Shown one piece after another: positions 26,525 through 34,976 of a DNA stretch of 64,000 nucleotides. The notes below the pieces were generated by a model, which had not been told where the DNA came from, ran no database searches, and worked only from the letters and a program-made list of their open reading frames with translations. The stretch spans positions 29,140-93,139 of the forward strand of contig JAUJPF010000010.1 of NCBI GenBank assembly GCA_030447275.1, given 5' to 3'. The stretch comes from Solirubrobacteraceae bacterium (GTDB taxonomy: Bacteria; Actinomycetota; Thermoleophilia; Solirubrobacterales; Solirubrobacteraceae). The position numbers and the translations under genes are program-made. The stretch's first letter is position 1, and every line of letters starts with the position of its first letter.

Positions 26525-26779
26525 GGGGGCCGCGCGGCGTCACGCGCCGCGCCAAGGAGACGCCAAACCCGCGGCAGGGTCGGTCGCCGACAGTTGCCGC
26601 CATGAACGCTCAGCCTCCCACCCAGACAACGAAGACCACCGCGTGGGCTGAGCACCCGCGACGCGGGGGAGGGGTCGCCCAGGGCTCGGGCGGCCCCTCC
26701 TCTGTCGCGCCCGTGAGGCGAGCGTTTGCGCGCCAGGGAACCGCCCCTGTACGGTCGCGTCTCCTACCAGGAGGCAGAC
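26525..26779. other. Intergenic region with one hairpin
   Basis: This 255-base gap holds no convincing gene. A short open stretch after ATG 26602 (MNAQPPTQTT) has low-complexity composition and no ribosome-binding site. The only structure seen is the strong hairpin at 26668-26700. Confidence 0.6.
26668..26700 (+). terminator. GC-rich hairpin, probable terminator
   Basis: A 13-bp stem (26668-26680 with 26688-26700, one G-T wobble) encloses a seven-base loop. There is only a short pyrimidine tail (TCTGTC). It may terminate the upstream gene or attenuate the membrane-protein gene 80 bases downstream. Confidence 0.5.
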
Positions 26780-27052
26780 ATGCCAGCGACGGGCGCAGCA
26801 CCACGCAACGAGTCCCTCACGCGGACGGCGGTGGCGTTCGCGGCGGCGGCTGTCGTCGCGTGGTTCGTGCTGGTGGCGATCGACCACGACGGCCCCGCAT
26901 GGATCCTCCTGCCGGTCCTCGGCATCGGGGCCGCGGTGACGGCGTGGCGAGCGGGCGGGACCTCTCCGACGAACAAGCCGGCGTTCGTAGCGTTCATCGT
27001 CGGCGCGGCGGCGATCCTCTCGTTCCTGGCCTTCGTCATCTTCGGCGACTGA
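26780..27052 (+). CDS. Small integral membrane protein, about three helices
   Basis: This 90-residue protein starts at ATG 26780 with AGGAGG six bases upstream. Three hydrophobic segments are visible (about residues 16-34, 40-55 and 67-88) with short loops (DHDGPA, TSPTNKP). No known family was recognised. It stands alone between a hairpin and a degraded region. Confidence 0.7.
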   Translation: MPATGAAPRNESLTRTAVAFAAAAVVAWFVLVAIDHDGPAWILLPVLGIGAAVTAWRAGGTSPTNKPAFVAFIVGAAAILSFLAFVIFGD

Positions 27053-27459
27053 GCGCCCACGAGCACGCTCTCTCGCAGGTACGACAGCGCCACCGCCCGC
27101 GGCGACTCGCCGTCGAGGAGGACGACGTTCGCCCGCCGGTTCTGCGGGTCGGTCGCGGAGACGATCGACACGGCGTCGTCGCGGCGGCGCAGGACGTCGT
27201 GGCGCTCGATCGGGTCGACGCCCGCGAAGCGGCGGAACCGGACGCCGTAGCGCCGCGGCGAGGCTCGGCGCCAGCGGCCGCGAGGTGATCGAGGCGGTGC
27301 AGCGGCCGCTGACGGAAAAGGTCATGCAGGAGCTGAGTTCGCGCGTGACGCTGTCCGACCAGGAGCCCGAGGCGGTGGCGCGCGAGTACCTGCGCCGCGA
27401 GGGCTTCGTCCGCGGGCGCTGAGCGCCGCGGCGTCTTCGCCCTCGCGATCGCCTCGCCC
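27053..27459. other. Degenerate 407-base stretch
   Basis: No intact gene lies here. The right half carries the plus-strand transporter fragment described at 27249-27422. The left half has a minus-strand open stretch (27171 down to about 27058; SIVSATDPQNRRANVVLLDGESPRAV) with protein-like composition but no recognised family and no valid start. It may be another gene fragment. Confidence 0.5.
27249..27422 (+). pseudogene. C-terminal fragment of a glycine-betaine-type substrate-binding protein
   Basis: The frame ending at TGA 27420-27422 encodes GREVIEAVQRPLTEKVMQELSSRV, then EPEAVAREYLRREGFV. This resembles the last 50 residues of OpuAC/ProX-type ABC binding proteins (LT-MQ-LN-RV, P-VA-EYL---G). 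No start or upstream domain exists, and adjacent sequence is unrelated. It is read as a remnant of a deleted osmoprotectant transporter gene. Confidence 0.42.
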
Positions 27460-29586
27460 CTACAGCCGGCGGGTCGTCAGGACGTCCGTCACCTGGTCCT
27501 CGCCGGACTGCGCGACGAGCCGCACGGTGTAGTCGCCGCGCGGCAGCCCGCGCGCTCGCAGCGAGAAGCGGATCGTGCGGTCGGCCTGCCGCTCGCTCGT
27601 CGCGAAGCGGCGCACGATCTTGCCGGCGCGGGTGATCGTCACCGTGACCCGCGCACGGGTGGCCAGCCGGTACGACCCGGCGAGCGGCGTCCCGCGCCGG
27701 CCGCCGAACACCGGGCGCTCGAGCTTGAACGTGCGCAGGAGGTTGCAGCTCGCGCGGCGGTGGTGCGGCGGGCGCACGCGCCAGCGCCCGCGCCCGTCGC
27801 GCGACAGGACGACCCTCCGCTGGTCGTACAGCCGCCCGTCCTTGCGCATCCGGAAGCGGACGAAGTACTGCCCGGCGCCGACGCGGCGCCCGCGCCCGTT
27901 CCACCGGAACGACCGCGTCCGGCCGTCGAAGCGCGCGACGAGGTGCTCGCGCAGGACCTGCCGTCGGCGCGACACGCGGAAGACGTCCACCTGCACCGGC
28001 AGCTCGGCGCGGCGGGCGAACGTGAACCGCAGCCCGCGGCCGGACGGCTTGGCGCCGAACGACGAAAAGCCCGACGTGTCCGTGCAGCCGGCCGACCCCC
28101 GCGCCTCCTGGAAGGGCCAGACGCGCGGGTCCATCTTCAGCGCGTAGAACCCGCTCGTGCCGTCCGAGTACCAGATCTCCCCGCGGTCGGGGGCGAACGA
28201 CGGCTGCGACATCGCCCAGTTGGCCCTCTCGTCGATCGTCGGCGCGCCCGTGGCGGAGACCGTCGAGGGCGGCGCGACGTGATAGGCGATCTCCTTCGGG
28301 CGCTTCGGGTCGCGGATGTCGAACACCCGCAGGCCGGACAGGATCATCGAGCACGCGACGATCCCCGGCTCGTGGCGCTGCGGGACGTTGCAGTAGTGCG
28401 CCGCGTAGCCCTGCACCGCGCTCCGGGCGCCCGGGTCGCCGGCGATCTTGGCGCGGTTCTCCGGCTGGTGGACCTGGAGGCGGATCTCGGAGACGACGAA
28501 CGGCTTGCGCTCGTCGGAGATGTCGATGATGCGCGCGGCGCCCACGCGCGGGCCGTTGGCCGCGACGCCCTCGCCGTCCTCGCGCGACGAGTACTCGTCG
28601 ACCTCGACCAGGTACGGCTTGCCCTCGATCGTGACCGGGACCACGAACTGCGGGATCGTCATGTTCGGCCACGTCAGGCGGCTGATCTCGCGCACCTGCG
28701 GGTTCGGCTTGCGCGCCTGGACCTCGGAGAGGTCGATGATGTAGAGCCCGTCCCGGGCGGCGAGGTAGCCGCGGTTGCCGTCGTCGGAGACCGACATGCC
28801 GTGGGTCCCGTACCGGCCCTCCCAGATGCGGATCGGCAGCCGCGGGTTCGTGAGGTCGACCGCGGTGGTGTGGCCGGTGCCGATCGACGTCGGGTAGAAC
28901 GTCCTGCCGTCGGGTGCGAAGCCGCTCTCGTGGCCGAAGATCGCCGCGGGCAGGCTCGCCTGGAGCTCGGGCTGCCGGCAGTCCTTGGTGATGTCGTAGA
29001 CGTCGACGATGCCCGGGTACTGCGTCGGGTTGCCGGTCACCGCGGCGAGCAGCCCGCGCTCGACGCTGATGTTGAACGACTCGTGCGGCGTCTGCATGGC
29101 CGGGGTGAGGAGGGTCGTCGTGCGGACCGGCTTGCTCGGGTCGGTCATGTCGAGCACGGCGACGCCGGTCGGCTCGGCGCTGAGGCTGAACGCGTTCGTC
29201 GGGAACAGCAGCGCCGTGTCGTAGTACGCGCACTCGTGGCCGTCCCTGTCGACGTAGCGGTGCACGCGGAACCCGCCCGTGGAGCCCGACTTGCCGACGA
29301 CCGACATGTTGCATCGGTAGCCCTGCTCGACGCGGCCGGCGGCGACGTCGTCGGCGGCGACGCGACCCTGCATCTCGCCCTCGGGGATGCCGCCGGGGAG
29401 GCAGTCCGCGCGGGGCGGGATCGCGGCCGGGGCCTGGGCGGCCTGCGCCTGCGCCCGCGAGGCGAACGCGCCCTCGCCGCGGTCGAAGTAGACGTCGCGG
29501 GCCGCGCCGGCCGGCTCCGAGTCGCCGACGTGCGCGCCCGCGGGAGCGCTCGCCAGCAGCGCCGCGAGCGCGCCGAGCGCCGCCAT
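27460..29586 (-). CDS. Secreted LVIVD-repeat beta-propeller-like protein
   Basis: This 708-residue protein starts at ATG 29586 with GGAGG six bases upstream. A signal peptide (MAALGALAALLASAPAGA) is followed by repeated motifs of the LVIVD family: VAVLDMTDPSKPV, GIVDVYDITKD, TTAVDLTNPRLPI, GLYIIDLSEV, LRVFDIRDPKRP. Repeats extend to about residue 480. The last 200 residues are Arg-rich beta-strand modules (FRVSRRRQVLREHLV, RFRMRKDGRLYDQRRV), an anchoring or sandwich domain common in this lineage. Four Cys could form disulphides. The likely location is extracellular or cell surface; function unknown. It is a single gene without operon partners. Confidence 0.82.
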   Translation of the reverse strand: MAALGALAALLASAPAGAHVGDSEPAGAARDVYFDRGEGAFASRAQAQAAQAPAAIPPRADCLPGGIPEGEMQGRVAADDVAAGRVEQGYRCNMSVVGKSGSTGGFRVHRYVDRDGHECAYYDTALLFPTNAFSLSAEPTGVAVLDMTDPSKPVRTTTLLTPAMQTPHESFNISVERGLLAAVTGNPTQYPGIVDVYDITKDCRQPELQASLPAAIFGHESGFAPDGRTFYPTSIGTGHTTAVDLTNPRLPIRIWEGRYGTHGMSVSDDGNRGYLAARDGLYIIDLSEVQARKPNPQVREISRLTWPNMTIPQFVVPVTIEGKPYLVEVDEYSSREDGEGVAANGPRVGAARIIDISDERKPFVVSEIRLQVHQPENRAKIAGDPGARSAVQGYAAHYCNVPQRHEPGIVACSMILSGLRVFDIRDPKRPKEIAYHVAPPSTVSATGAPTIDERANWAMSQPSFAPDRGEIWYSDGTSGFYALKMDPRVWPFQEARGSAGCTDTSGFSSFGAKPSGRGLRFTFARRAELPVQVDVFRVSRRRQVLREHLVARFDGRTRSFRWNGRGRRVGAGQYFVRFRMRKDGRLYDQRRVVLSRDGRGRWRVRPPHHRRASCNLLRTFKLERPVFGGRRGTPLAGSYRLATRARVTVTITRAGKIVRRFATSERQADRTIRFSLRARGLPRGDYTVRLVAQSGEDQVTDVLTTRRL

Positions 29587-29697
29587 GTACGTCCTCCGTC
29601 GTGTCAACTCGAGCCTCTCCGCGTGCCGGTGAACCGCAAGGTGTAGCAGCGCCGCGGCTTTCAGGAGGCGGGTACCGCCGGCGCGGACGCCCCCGCT

Positions 29698-30182
29698 AAG
29701 CCGGCGGCGGCGGGCGTCACCCGCGGCGCGATGTACCGCCAGTTCGCCGACAAGGCCGCGCTGTTCCGCGCGGTGGTCGAGCAGGTCGAGCAGGAGCTGA
29801 CGGGTCGGCTCGGCGAGGCCGTCGCCGCCGCGGGGCGACGGATCCCGCGTCCGCGCTGCGCGCCGCGACCGACGGATGGCTCGACGCCTCGCAGGAGTTG
29901 GAGGTCCGCCAGATCGTCCTGCTCGACGCGCCCGTCGTGCTCGGGTGGGCCGGGTTCCGCGACGTCGCGCTCGAGCACGGGCTCGGCCTGACCGAGCAGC
30001 TTTTCCAGGCGGCGATCGACGCCGGCCAGCTCGCACCCCGGCCGACCCGCGCGCTCGCGCACGTCTTCATCGGCGCGCTCGACGAGGCCGCGATGGTCAT
30101 CGCCACGGCCGACGACCGCGACGTCGCGCGCGCCGAGGCCGGAGAGGTGCTCCACGCCTTGCTGGACGCGCTCCTCGCGTGA
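29698..30182 (+). pseudogene. TetR-family regulator, 5'-truncated and frameshifted
   Basis: The sequence begins inside a helix-turn-helix (AAAGVTRGAMYRQFADKAALFRAVVEQVEQELTGRLGEAV); the first 25 or so residues and any start are missing. At about 29840 the frame changes and the normal C-terminal domain continues (DPASALRAATDGWLDASQELEVRQIVLLDAPVVLGWAGF... to TGA 30182), including the TetR_C-like LGLTEQLFQAAIDAGQL. At least two lesions are therefore present. Confidence 0.72.
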
Positions 30183-30194
30183 CAGGATCGGCGC

Positions 30195-30956
30195 GTGCGA
30201 CGTATGTCGGAGATCGGCGGCAGGCGGCTCCCGTTCCTGCGCTGGTCGGTCGTGCGGATGGTCCTCGCGCGCGAGCGCATGACCAAGCAGGGGCAGGTGG
30301 GCGACGGGCGCGAGGAGGCGCTCGCCGACCACGTGACCGCCACCGCCGCCGCGGGCGACCTCGCCGACGCGATCCGGGCGGTCGACGAGTTCTGCTACGG
30401 GCGCAGCGTGATGATGAACGTGGGCGACGAGAAGGGCGAGATCCTCGACGCGGCCGTCCGCCGGACGCAGCCGCGCCGGCTGCTCGAGCTCGGCACCTAC
30501 TGCGGCTACAGCGCGCTGCGAACGGTGCGCACGATGCCGGCCAGCGCGAACATCGTTCAACCCGCGCAACGCGGCGATCGCATCGCGCATCCTGCGCCAC
30601 GCCGCATGCCGCGGCGACCGGGTCACCATCGTCGTCGGCACGCTCGGCGACGGCGGTGCGACGCTCGACACCCTCGAGCGCGAGCACGGCTTCGCGGCGG
30701 GTGTGCTCGACTTCGTCTTCCTCGACCACGACAAGGACGCCTATCTGCCCGACCTCGAGCGGATCGTCGGGCGCGGGTGGCTGCGGCCCGGCGCCGTGGT
30801 CGTCGCCGACAACGTGAAGGTCCCCGGCGCGCCGGCGTATCGCGACCACATGCGCGCCCGCGAGGACGCGAGTGGCGGACGGTCGAGCACGAGACCCACC
30901 TCGAGTACCAGACGCTCGTCAAGGACCTCGTGCTCGAATCGGAGTACGTGGGGTGA
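30195..30956 (+). pseudogene. Catechol O-methyltransferase-like gene with two frameshifts
   Basis: The protein resembles animal-type COMTs and their actinobacterial homologues, which methylate catechol hydroxyls with S-adenosylmethionine. Frame one (GTG 30195) gives FCYGRSVMMNVGDEKG and LLELGTYCGYSALR. Near 30555 the frame shifts and FNPRNAAIASRIL, VGTLGDGGATL and DFVFLDHDKDAYLPDLERI follow. Near 30868 it shifts again and EWRTVEHETHLEYQTLVKDLVLESEYVG ends the gene. All expected domains are present, so two small indels account for the damage, plus a few residues lost at the first break. A sequencing error is possible, but neighbouring genes are damaged too. Confidence 0.78.
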
Positions 30957-30972
30957 CCACGGGACCTGCGCC

Positions 30973-31503
30973 CTACCGCGGCGAGGCCGACCGGCGCTCG
31001 CTGTCGAGGTCGCCCATGAGGACGCCGGGGTAGCGCGTGCCGGCGGCGGCGCCGGCGGGGAGGGCGGCCTCGATGGCGTCGTGGTCGGCCGGGCTGAGCG
31101 CGACGTCGAGCGCACCGAGCGACTCGTGGAGGCGGTCGCGCCGGCGCGCGCCGACGAGCGCGACGACGTCCTCCCCGCGCGAGAGGACCCACGCGATGGC
31201 GACCTGCGCGACGGTCGCGTCGTGGGACTCCGCGATGCCGCGCAGGCGCGCGACGAGCGCGAGGTTGTGCTCGAGGTTCCCTTCCGAGAAGCGCGGGCCC
31301 ATCGAGCGGAAGTCGTTCGCCCCCAGCTCGCGGTCGGGGCTCCAGTGGCCGCTGAGCAGGCCGCGCGAGAGCACGCCCGTAGGCGGTCACGCCGATGACG
31401 CTCTCGCCGTCGTCGGTCGGGCCGTAGAGGTCGGACATGCCCATCGCGCCGAGCCGATCGCCGAGACGGTGGGTCCGTTGGTGCCGAGGGTTCGGTTGGT
31501 CAT
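30973..31503 (-). pseudogene. Aldo-keto reductase, internally deleted and frameshifted
   Basis: The N-terminus (MTNRTLGTNGPTVSAIG, ATG 31503) continues after a frame change as LGAMGMSDLYGPTDDGES. It then jumps directly to IGVTAYG, followed after another frame change by VLSRGLLSGHWSP and the normal C-terminus (DATVAQVAIAWVLSRGEDVVALVGARRRDRL). In intact family members roughly 150 residues, with the catalytic Tyr and Lys, lie between these pieces. What remains is about 175 residues. It is divergent from a damaged LysR gene, a common regulator/reductase pairing. Confidence 0.75.
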
Positions 31504-31583
31504 GATGGACACCATGGCCACCGTCGGCAGCGATGGGAAACACCGGTCCGGCGTCAGTTCACAACCGGGCGAGCCGGCGGCCC

Positions 31584-32451
31584 GTGGCTGACCTGCGCCA
31601 GCTCCGCGCGTTCGTCGCGGTGGGCGAGGAGCTCAACTTCACGCGCGCCGCGGAGCGGCTGCACCTCGCCCAGCAGGCGGTGTCGAAGTCGGTCGCCCAG
31701 CTCGAGTGCGAGCTCGGCGTCACGCTGCTCGAGCGCACGACCCACGCGGTCGCGCTGACGCCCGCCGGGGCCGCGCTGCTGGCGTCGGGGCGGGAGGTCC
31801 TCGCCGCCGCCGACGCCGCGTTCGCCGAGGCGCGCGCGGTCGGCCACGGGCTGACGGGCACGGTCCGCGTCGGCATCACCCCGGCGATCGGGACGCGCGT
31901 GCGGTCCGACGCGGCGCGGGCGCTGCGCGACGGCGCGAACGGGCTGTCGGTCGCCTTCCACGAGGTCCGCCTGGGGCAGATCGCGCAGCTCCTGCGCGAC
32001 CGCGAGCTCGACGTCGTGCTCGCGCGGACGGCGCCGCGCGCGGCGGAGGTCGACAGCGCGGCGCTGCCGCCGACGCCCGCGGCGCTGATGGTGCCGGCGG
32101 GCCACCGCCTCGCGGGTCGCGGGCGGGTCCGCCTCGCCGACCTCGACGGCGAGCGCCTGCTGACGTGGAGCCCGCCGGGCACGCCGTACAGCGACCTGCT
32201 CGTGCGCCGCCTCGCGGCCGCCGGGGCGACGGTGGAGCCCGTGGAGTCGCAGGTGACCGGCGGCGGCGGCCTCCCCGACCTCCAGGGCTCGACGCCGTCG
32301 CGCTCGTCGCGGAGGGTGGCCCGCCTCCGACGGCGCCGTCCCGGTCGCGCTCGACGACGACGTCGATCTCCCGCTCCTCGTGCTCTGGCCGACGGGGACG
32401 CAGCCGGCGCCGGTGCGACGCCTGCGCGCGGGGCTTTCCGGGGAGGGCTGA
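31584..32451 (+). pseudogene. LysR-family regulator with two frameshifts
   Basis: It starts at GTG 31584 (VADLRQLRAFVAVGEELNFTRAAERLHLAQQAVSKSVAQLE, a typical LysR helix-turn-helix). The effector domain follows in the same frame to about 32284 (GLTGTVRVGITPAI, LLTWSPPGTPYSDLL). Two single-base-type shifts then occur within about 50 bases (GLDAVALVAEGG in one frame, ASDGAVPVALDDDVDLPLLVLW in the next), before a normal end at TGA 32449-32451. It probably regulated the divergent aldo-keto reductase. Confidence 0.75.
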
Positions 32452-32484
32452 GCGGGATGCCCGCGCCCGCTCGGCGACGGCTGG

Positions 32485-33393
32485 GTGCTCGAGCGCAAGC
32501 TCGACGGCGTGCGCTGCATCGCCGTCGCCGCCGGCGGCCACGTCCGGCTGTTCACGCGCAACGAGCTCGACCGCACGGCGCGCTGGCCGGCGGTCGCGCG
32601 CGCCGTCGCGGCGCTCGGGCGCGACCTCGTCCTCGACGGCGAGGTCGTCGGCATGGCCGGCGACGAGCCGCTCGGCTTCCAGGCAATCCAGTCCCTCCCA
32701 CCCCGCGACGGCGTCGCGCTGTTCGCGTTCGACGTGCTGCACCTCGACGGCGCCGATCTCCGCGCGCGGCCGCTGCGCGAGCGCCGCGCGATCCTCGAGG
32801 AGCTGATGGCCGGCGCGGCTTCCGAGCTGCGGCTGACCGAGGTGTGGGAGGGCGACGGCGGCGAGCGCTACGCGGACGCCTGCAAGGCCGGGTGGGAGGG
32901 GCTCATCGCCAAGGTCGCCGACTCGCCCTACGCCGGAGGCCGCTCGCGCGACTGGCTGAAGCTCAAGTGCCTGGCCGAGCAGGAGGTCGTCGTCGGCGGG
33001 TGGAGCGACCCGCGCGGCAGCCGGACCGGGCTCGGCGCGCTGCTCGTCGGCGTCTACGACGGCGACGCGCTGCGCTACGCCGGCAAGGTCGGCACCGGGT
33101 TCGACCGGCGCACGCTCGACGACCTCGTCGGGCGGCTGGGCCCGCTCGCCCGCGACACGAGCCCGTTCGCGGAGCCGATCAAGCCGCGCGTGCCGGGCGC
33201 GCACTGGGTCGAGCCGCGGCTCGTGGCGCAGGTCGCCTTTCAGGAGTGGACGAGCGCCGGGCGCCTGCGCCAGCCGCGCTTTCATGGGCTGCGCGAGGAC
33301 AAGGCGCCCGCCGGCGCCCGCCGGCGACACGGTCGCTGCCCCGCGTGCCCGGCCGCGCGGGCCGGGCACGCTGGTGCGCCGCTCACGCAGTGA
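32485..33393 (+). CDS. ATP-dependent DNA ligase (LigD ligase-domain type), N-terminus short
   Basis: It seals nicked DNA using ATP. Visible nucleotidyltransferase motifs: KLDGVR with the adenylated Lys near the start, LVLDGEVVG, LFAFDVLHLDG, EGLIAKVADSPYAGGRSRDWLKLK, then an OB-fold region (QEVVVGGWSDPRG, GKVGTGFDRRTLDDL). No Ku, polymerase or nuclease domain is adjacent. Family members have about 25-30 residues before KLDG. Here the frame upstream of GTG 32485 (PLGDGWVLE) has no start, and ATG 32457 is in a different frame. The 5' end is therefore probably damaged or frameshifted. The last 35 residues (CPACPAARAGHAG) extend past the usual end and overlap the convergent MFS gene by 11 bases. 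Confidence 0.78.
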   Translation: MLERKLDGVRCIAVAAGGHVRLFTRNELDRTARWPAVARAVAALGRDLVLDGEVVGMAGDEPLGFQAIQSLPPRDGVALFAFDVLHLDGADLRARPLRERRAILEELMAGAASELRLTEVWEGDGGERYADACKAGWEGLIAKVADSPYAGGRSRDWLKLKCLAEQEVVVGGWSDPRGSRTGLGALLVGVYDGDALRYAGKVGTGFDRRTLDDLVGRLGPLARDTSPFAEPIKPRVPGAHWVEPRLVAQVAFQEWTSAGRLRQPRFHGLREDKAPAGARRRHGRCPACPAARAGHAGAPLTQ

Positions 33394-34807
33394 CCGCCTG
33401 TCCTTCGACCGCGGCGGCGTCGCTCTTCGGAACGCGCAGCAGCAGCGCGGCGAGGATCGCACCGACGACCGCGACCCCGGCTGCGCCGAGGAAGGCGGCC
33501 GAGTAGCCGTCGGTGAGCGCCGCGACGTCCCCGAGCCGATCGGCGCCCTGCGACGTGGCGACCGCGGTCATCACCGCCAGGCCGAGGGCGGATCCGACCT
33601 GGTAGCTGGTGTTCACGATGCCGGAGGCGAGACCGCCCTCCTCGGGCTTCGCGGACTGGATCGCCGTACCCAGCGAGGGGATGAACGCCAGCGCCATGCC
33701 CGTCGCCGCGATGAGCGACGCGGGGAGGACGTCGACCACGAACTCGCCGTCGGGTCGCACCAGCGACATCACGGCCATCCCGGCCGCGAGGAGGAGCATC
33801 CCGGCGACGATCGGCGTCCTGAACCCGAAGCGGCCGATGACCTTCGGGGCCACGACCACCATCAGGACCATGATCGCGACGGTCATCGGGAGCAGCGCCG
33901 CGCCGCCCTCGAACGCGCCGTAGCCGAGGACCTGCTGGAGATAGAGGTTCAAGAAGAACCACATCGGGATCCACGCGGCCCCGAGCAGCAGCTGCGCGAC
34001 GTTGGCCGCCGCGAGGTTCGGCGTGCGGAAGATGCTGAGTCGCATCAGGGGCTCGCCGCGCTCGTTCTGGATCGCCACGAAGGCCAGCAGGAGCGCCAGG
34101 CCTCCGCCGATGGCGAGCAGCGTGGCACTCGATCCCCATCCCTGCTCGGGCGCCCGGACGATGCCGAACACGGTCAGCGCCAACCCGGCCGTCGCCGTGA
34201 TGGCGCCGGTCACGTCGACCGTGCCGCGCCGCGCGGCGGCAGAGGGCATGAGCGACGGGATGAGCGCCAGGACCACCAGCGCGATCGGGATGTTCACGTA
34301 GAACACCCAGGGCCAGCTGATCCACTCCGTGATGACGCCGCCGAGGAACACGCCGGCGGTGCCGCCGGCCGGAGCCGCAGCGCCGTAGACGGCGAACGCC
34401 TTCGTCAGCTCCTTCGGGTTCGACCCGAAGAGCATCATGAGCAGCGTCAGCGCCGACGGCGCGATGAGCGCCGCACCGGCACCCTGCGCGGCTCGCGACG
34501 CGATCTCGACCGTCGTCGACTGCGCCAGGCCGGCGGCGAGCGATCCGGCCGCGAGGACGAGCCAGCCGGCGGCGAAGAGCCGCTTCGCTCCGAACAGGTC
34601 GGACAGCCGGCCGCCGAGCAGCAGCAGGCCGCCGAACGCGACGACGTAGGCGTTGAAGACCCACGACAGGTCGTCGGGGCTGAAGCCGAGGTCCGACTGG
34701 ATCTCGGGAAGGGCCACGCCGATGATCGACGTGTCCATGATGACCATGAACTGCGCGAGCGCGATGACGGCAAGGGCCGACCAGCGCCGCGGATGTGCGG
34801 ACTGCAT
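33383..34807 (-). CDS. MFS drug exporter, DHA2 family
   Basis: This 474-residue inner-membrane protein shows the 14-helix DHA2 pattern: MDTSIIGVALPEIQSDL (motif D1), LLLGGRLSDLFGAKRLF (motif A), SRAAQGAGAALIAPSALTLL (motif B), YGAAAPAGGTAGVFLGGVI (motif C). Such proteins export drugs, dyes or small metabolites by proton antiport. ATG 34807 has AGGAGA seven bases upstream. A possible 24-codon leader lies 61 bases before the start. The substrate cannot be predicted. Confidence 0.88.
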   Translation of the reverse strand: MQSAHPRRWSALAVIALAQFMVIMDTSIIGVALPEIQSDLGFSPDDLSWVFNAYVVAFGGLLLLGGRLSDLFGAKRLFAAGWLVLAAGSLAAGLAQSTTVEIASRAAQGAGAALIAPSALTLLMMLFGSNPKELTKAFAVYGAAAPAGGTAGVFLGGVITEWISWPWVFYVNIPIALVVLALIPSLMPSAAARRGTVDVTGAITATAGLALTVFGIVRAPEQGWGSSATLLAIGGGLALLLAFVAIQNERGEPLMRLSIFRTPNLAAANVAQLLLGAAWIPMWFFLNLYLQQVLGYGAFEGGAALLPMTVAIMVLMVVVAPKVIGRFGFRTPIVAGMLLLAAGMAVMSLVRPDGEFVVDVLPASLIAATGMALAFIPSLGTAIQSAKPEEGGLASGIVNTSYQVGSALGLAVMTAVATSQGADRLGDVAALTDGYSAAFLGAAGVAVVGAILAALLLRVPKSDAAAVEGQAVTA

Positions 34808-34867
34808 TCGAGTTCTCCTTGGAAGGGGTGTGCGCGGGTGACAGCCGCCGGGCGCTCTGAAGGAGCG

Positions 34868-34942
34868 TCAGGCGGCGGTGGCGCATCGCCCGCAGCCCGC
34901 GGCACCGGAGGCCACGGCCCACGCACGGAAGACGTCGCTCAT
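34868..34942 (-). CDS. Possible 24-residue leader peptide
   Basis: This is a short frame (MSDVFRAWAVASGAAGCGRCATAA) with AGGAG six bases before ATG 34942, between copA and the MFS exporter on the same strand. A well-placed ribosome-binding site makes translation plausible. A regulatory leader or a small protein with a CGRC motif are both possible. Length alone cannot exclude chance. Confidence 0.3.
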   Translation of the reverse strand: MSDVFRAWAVASGAAGCGRCATAA

Positions 34943-34976
34943 GGAGCGCTCCTTGCCGGGTGGTCGAGTCTGGACA

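Noticed and set aside
27760..29646. A 628-codon plus-strand frame opposite the LVIVD gene
   Set aside because: It is Arg/Asp/Val-rich shadow sequence; the minus strand carries a signal peptide, a good ribosome-binding site and clear LVIVD repeats.
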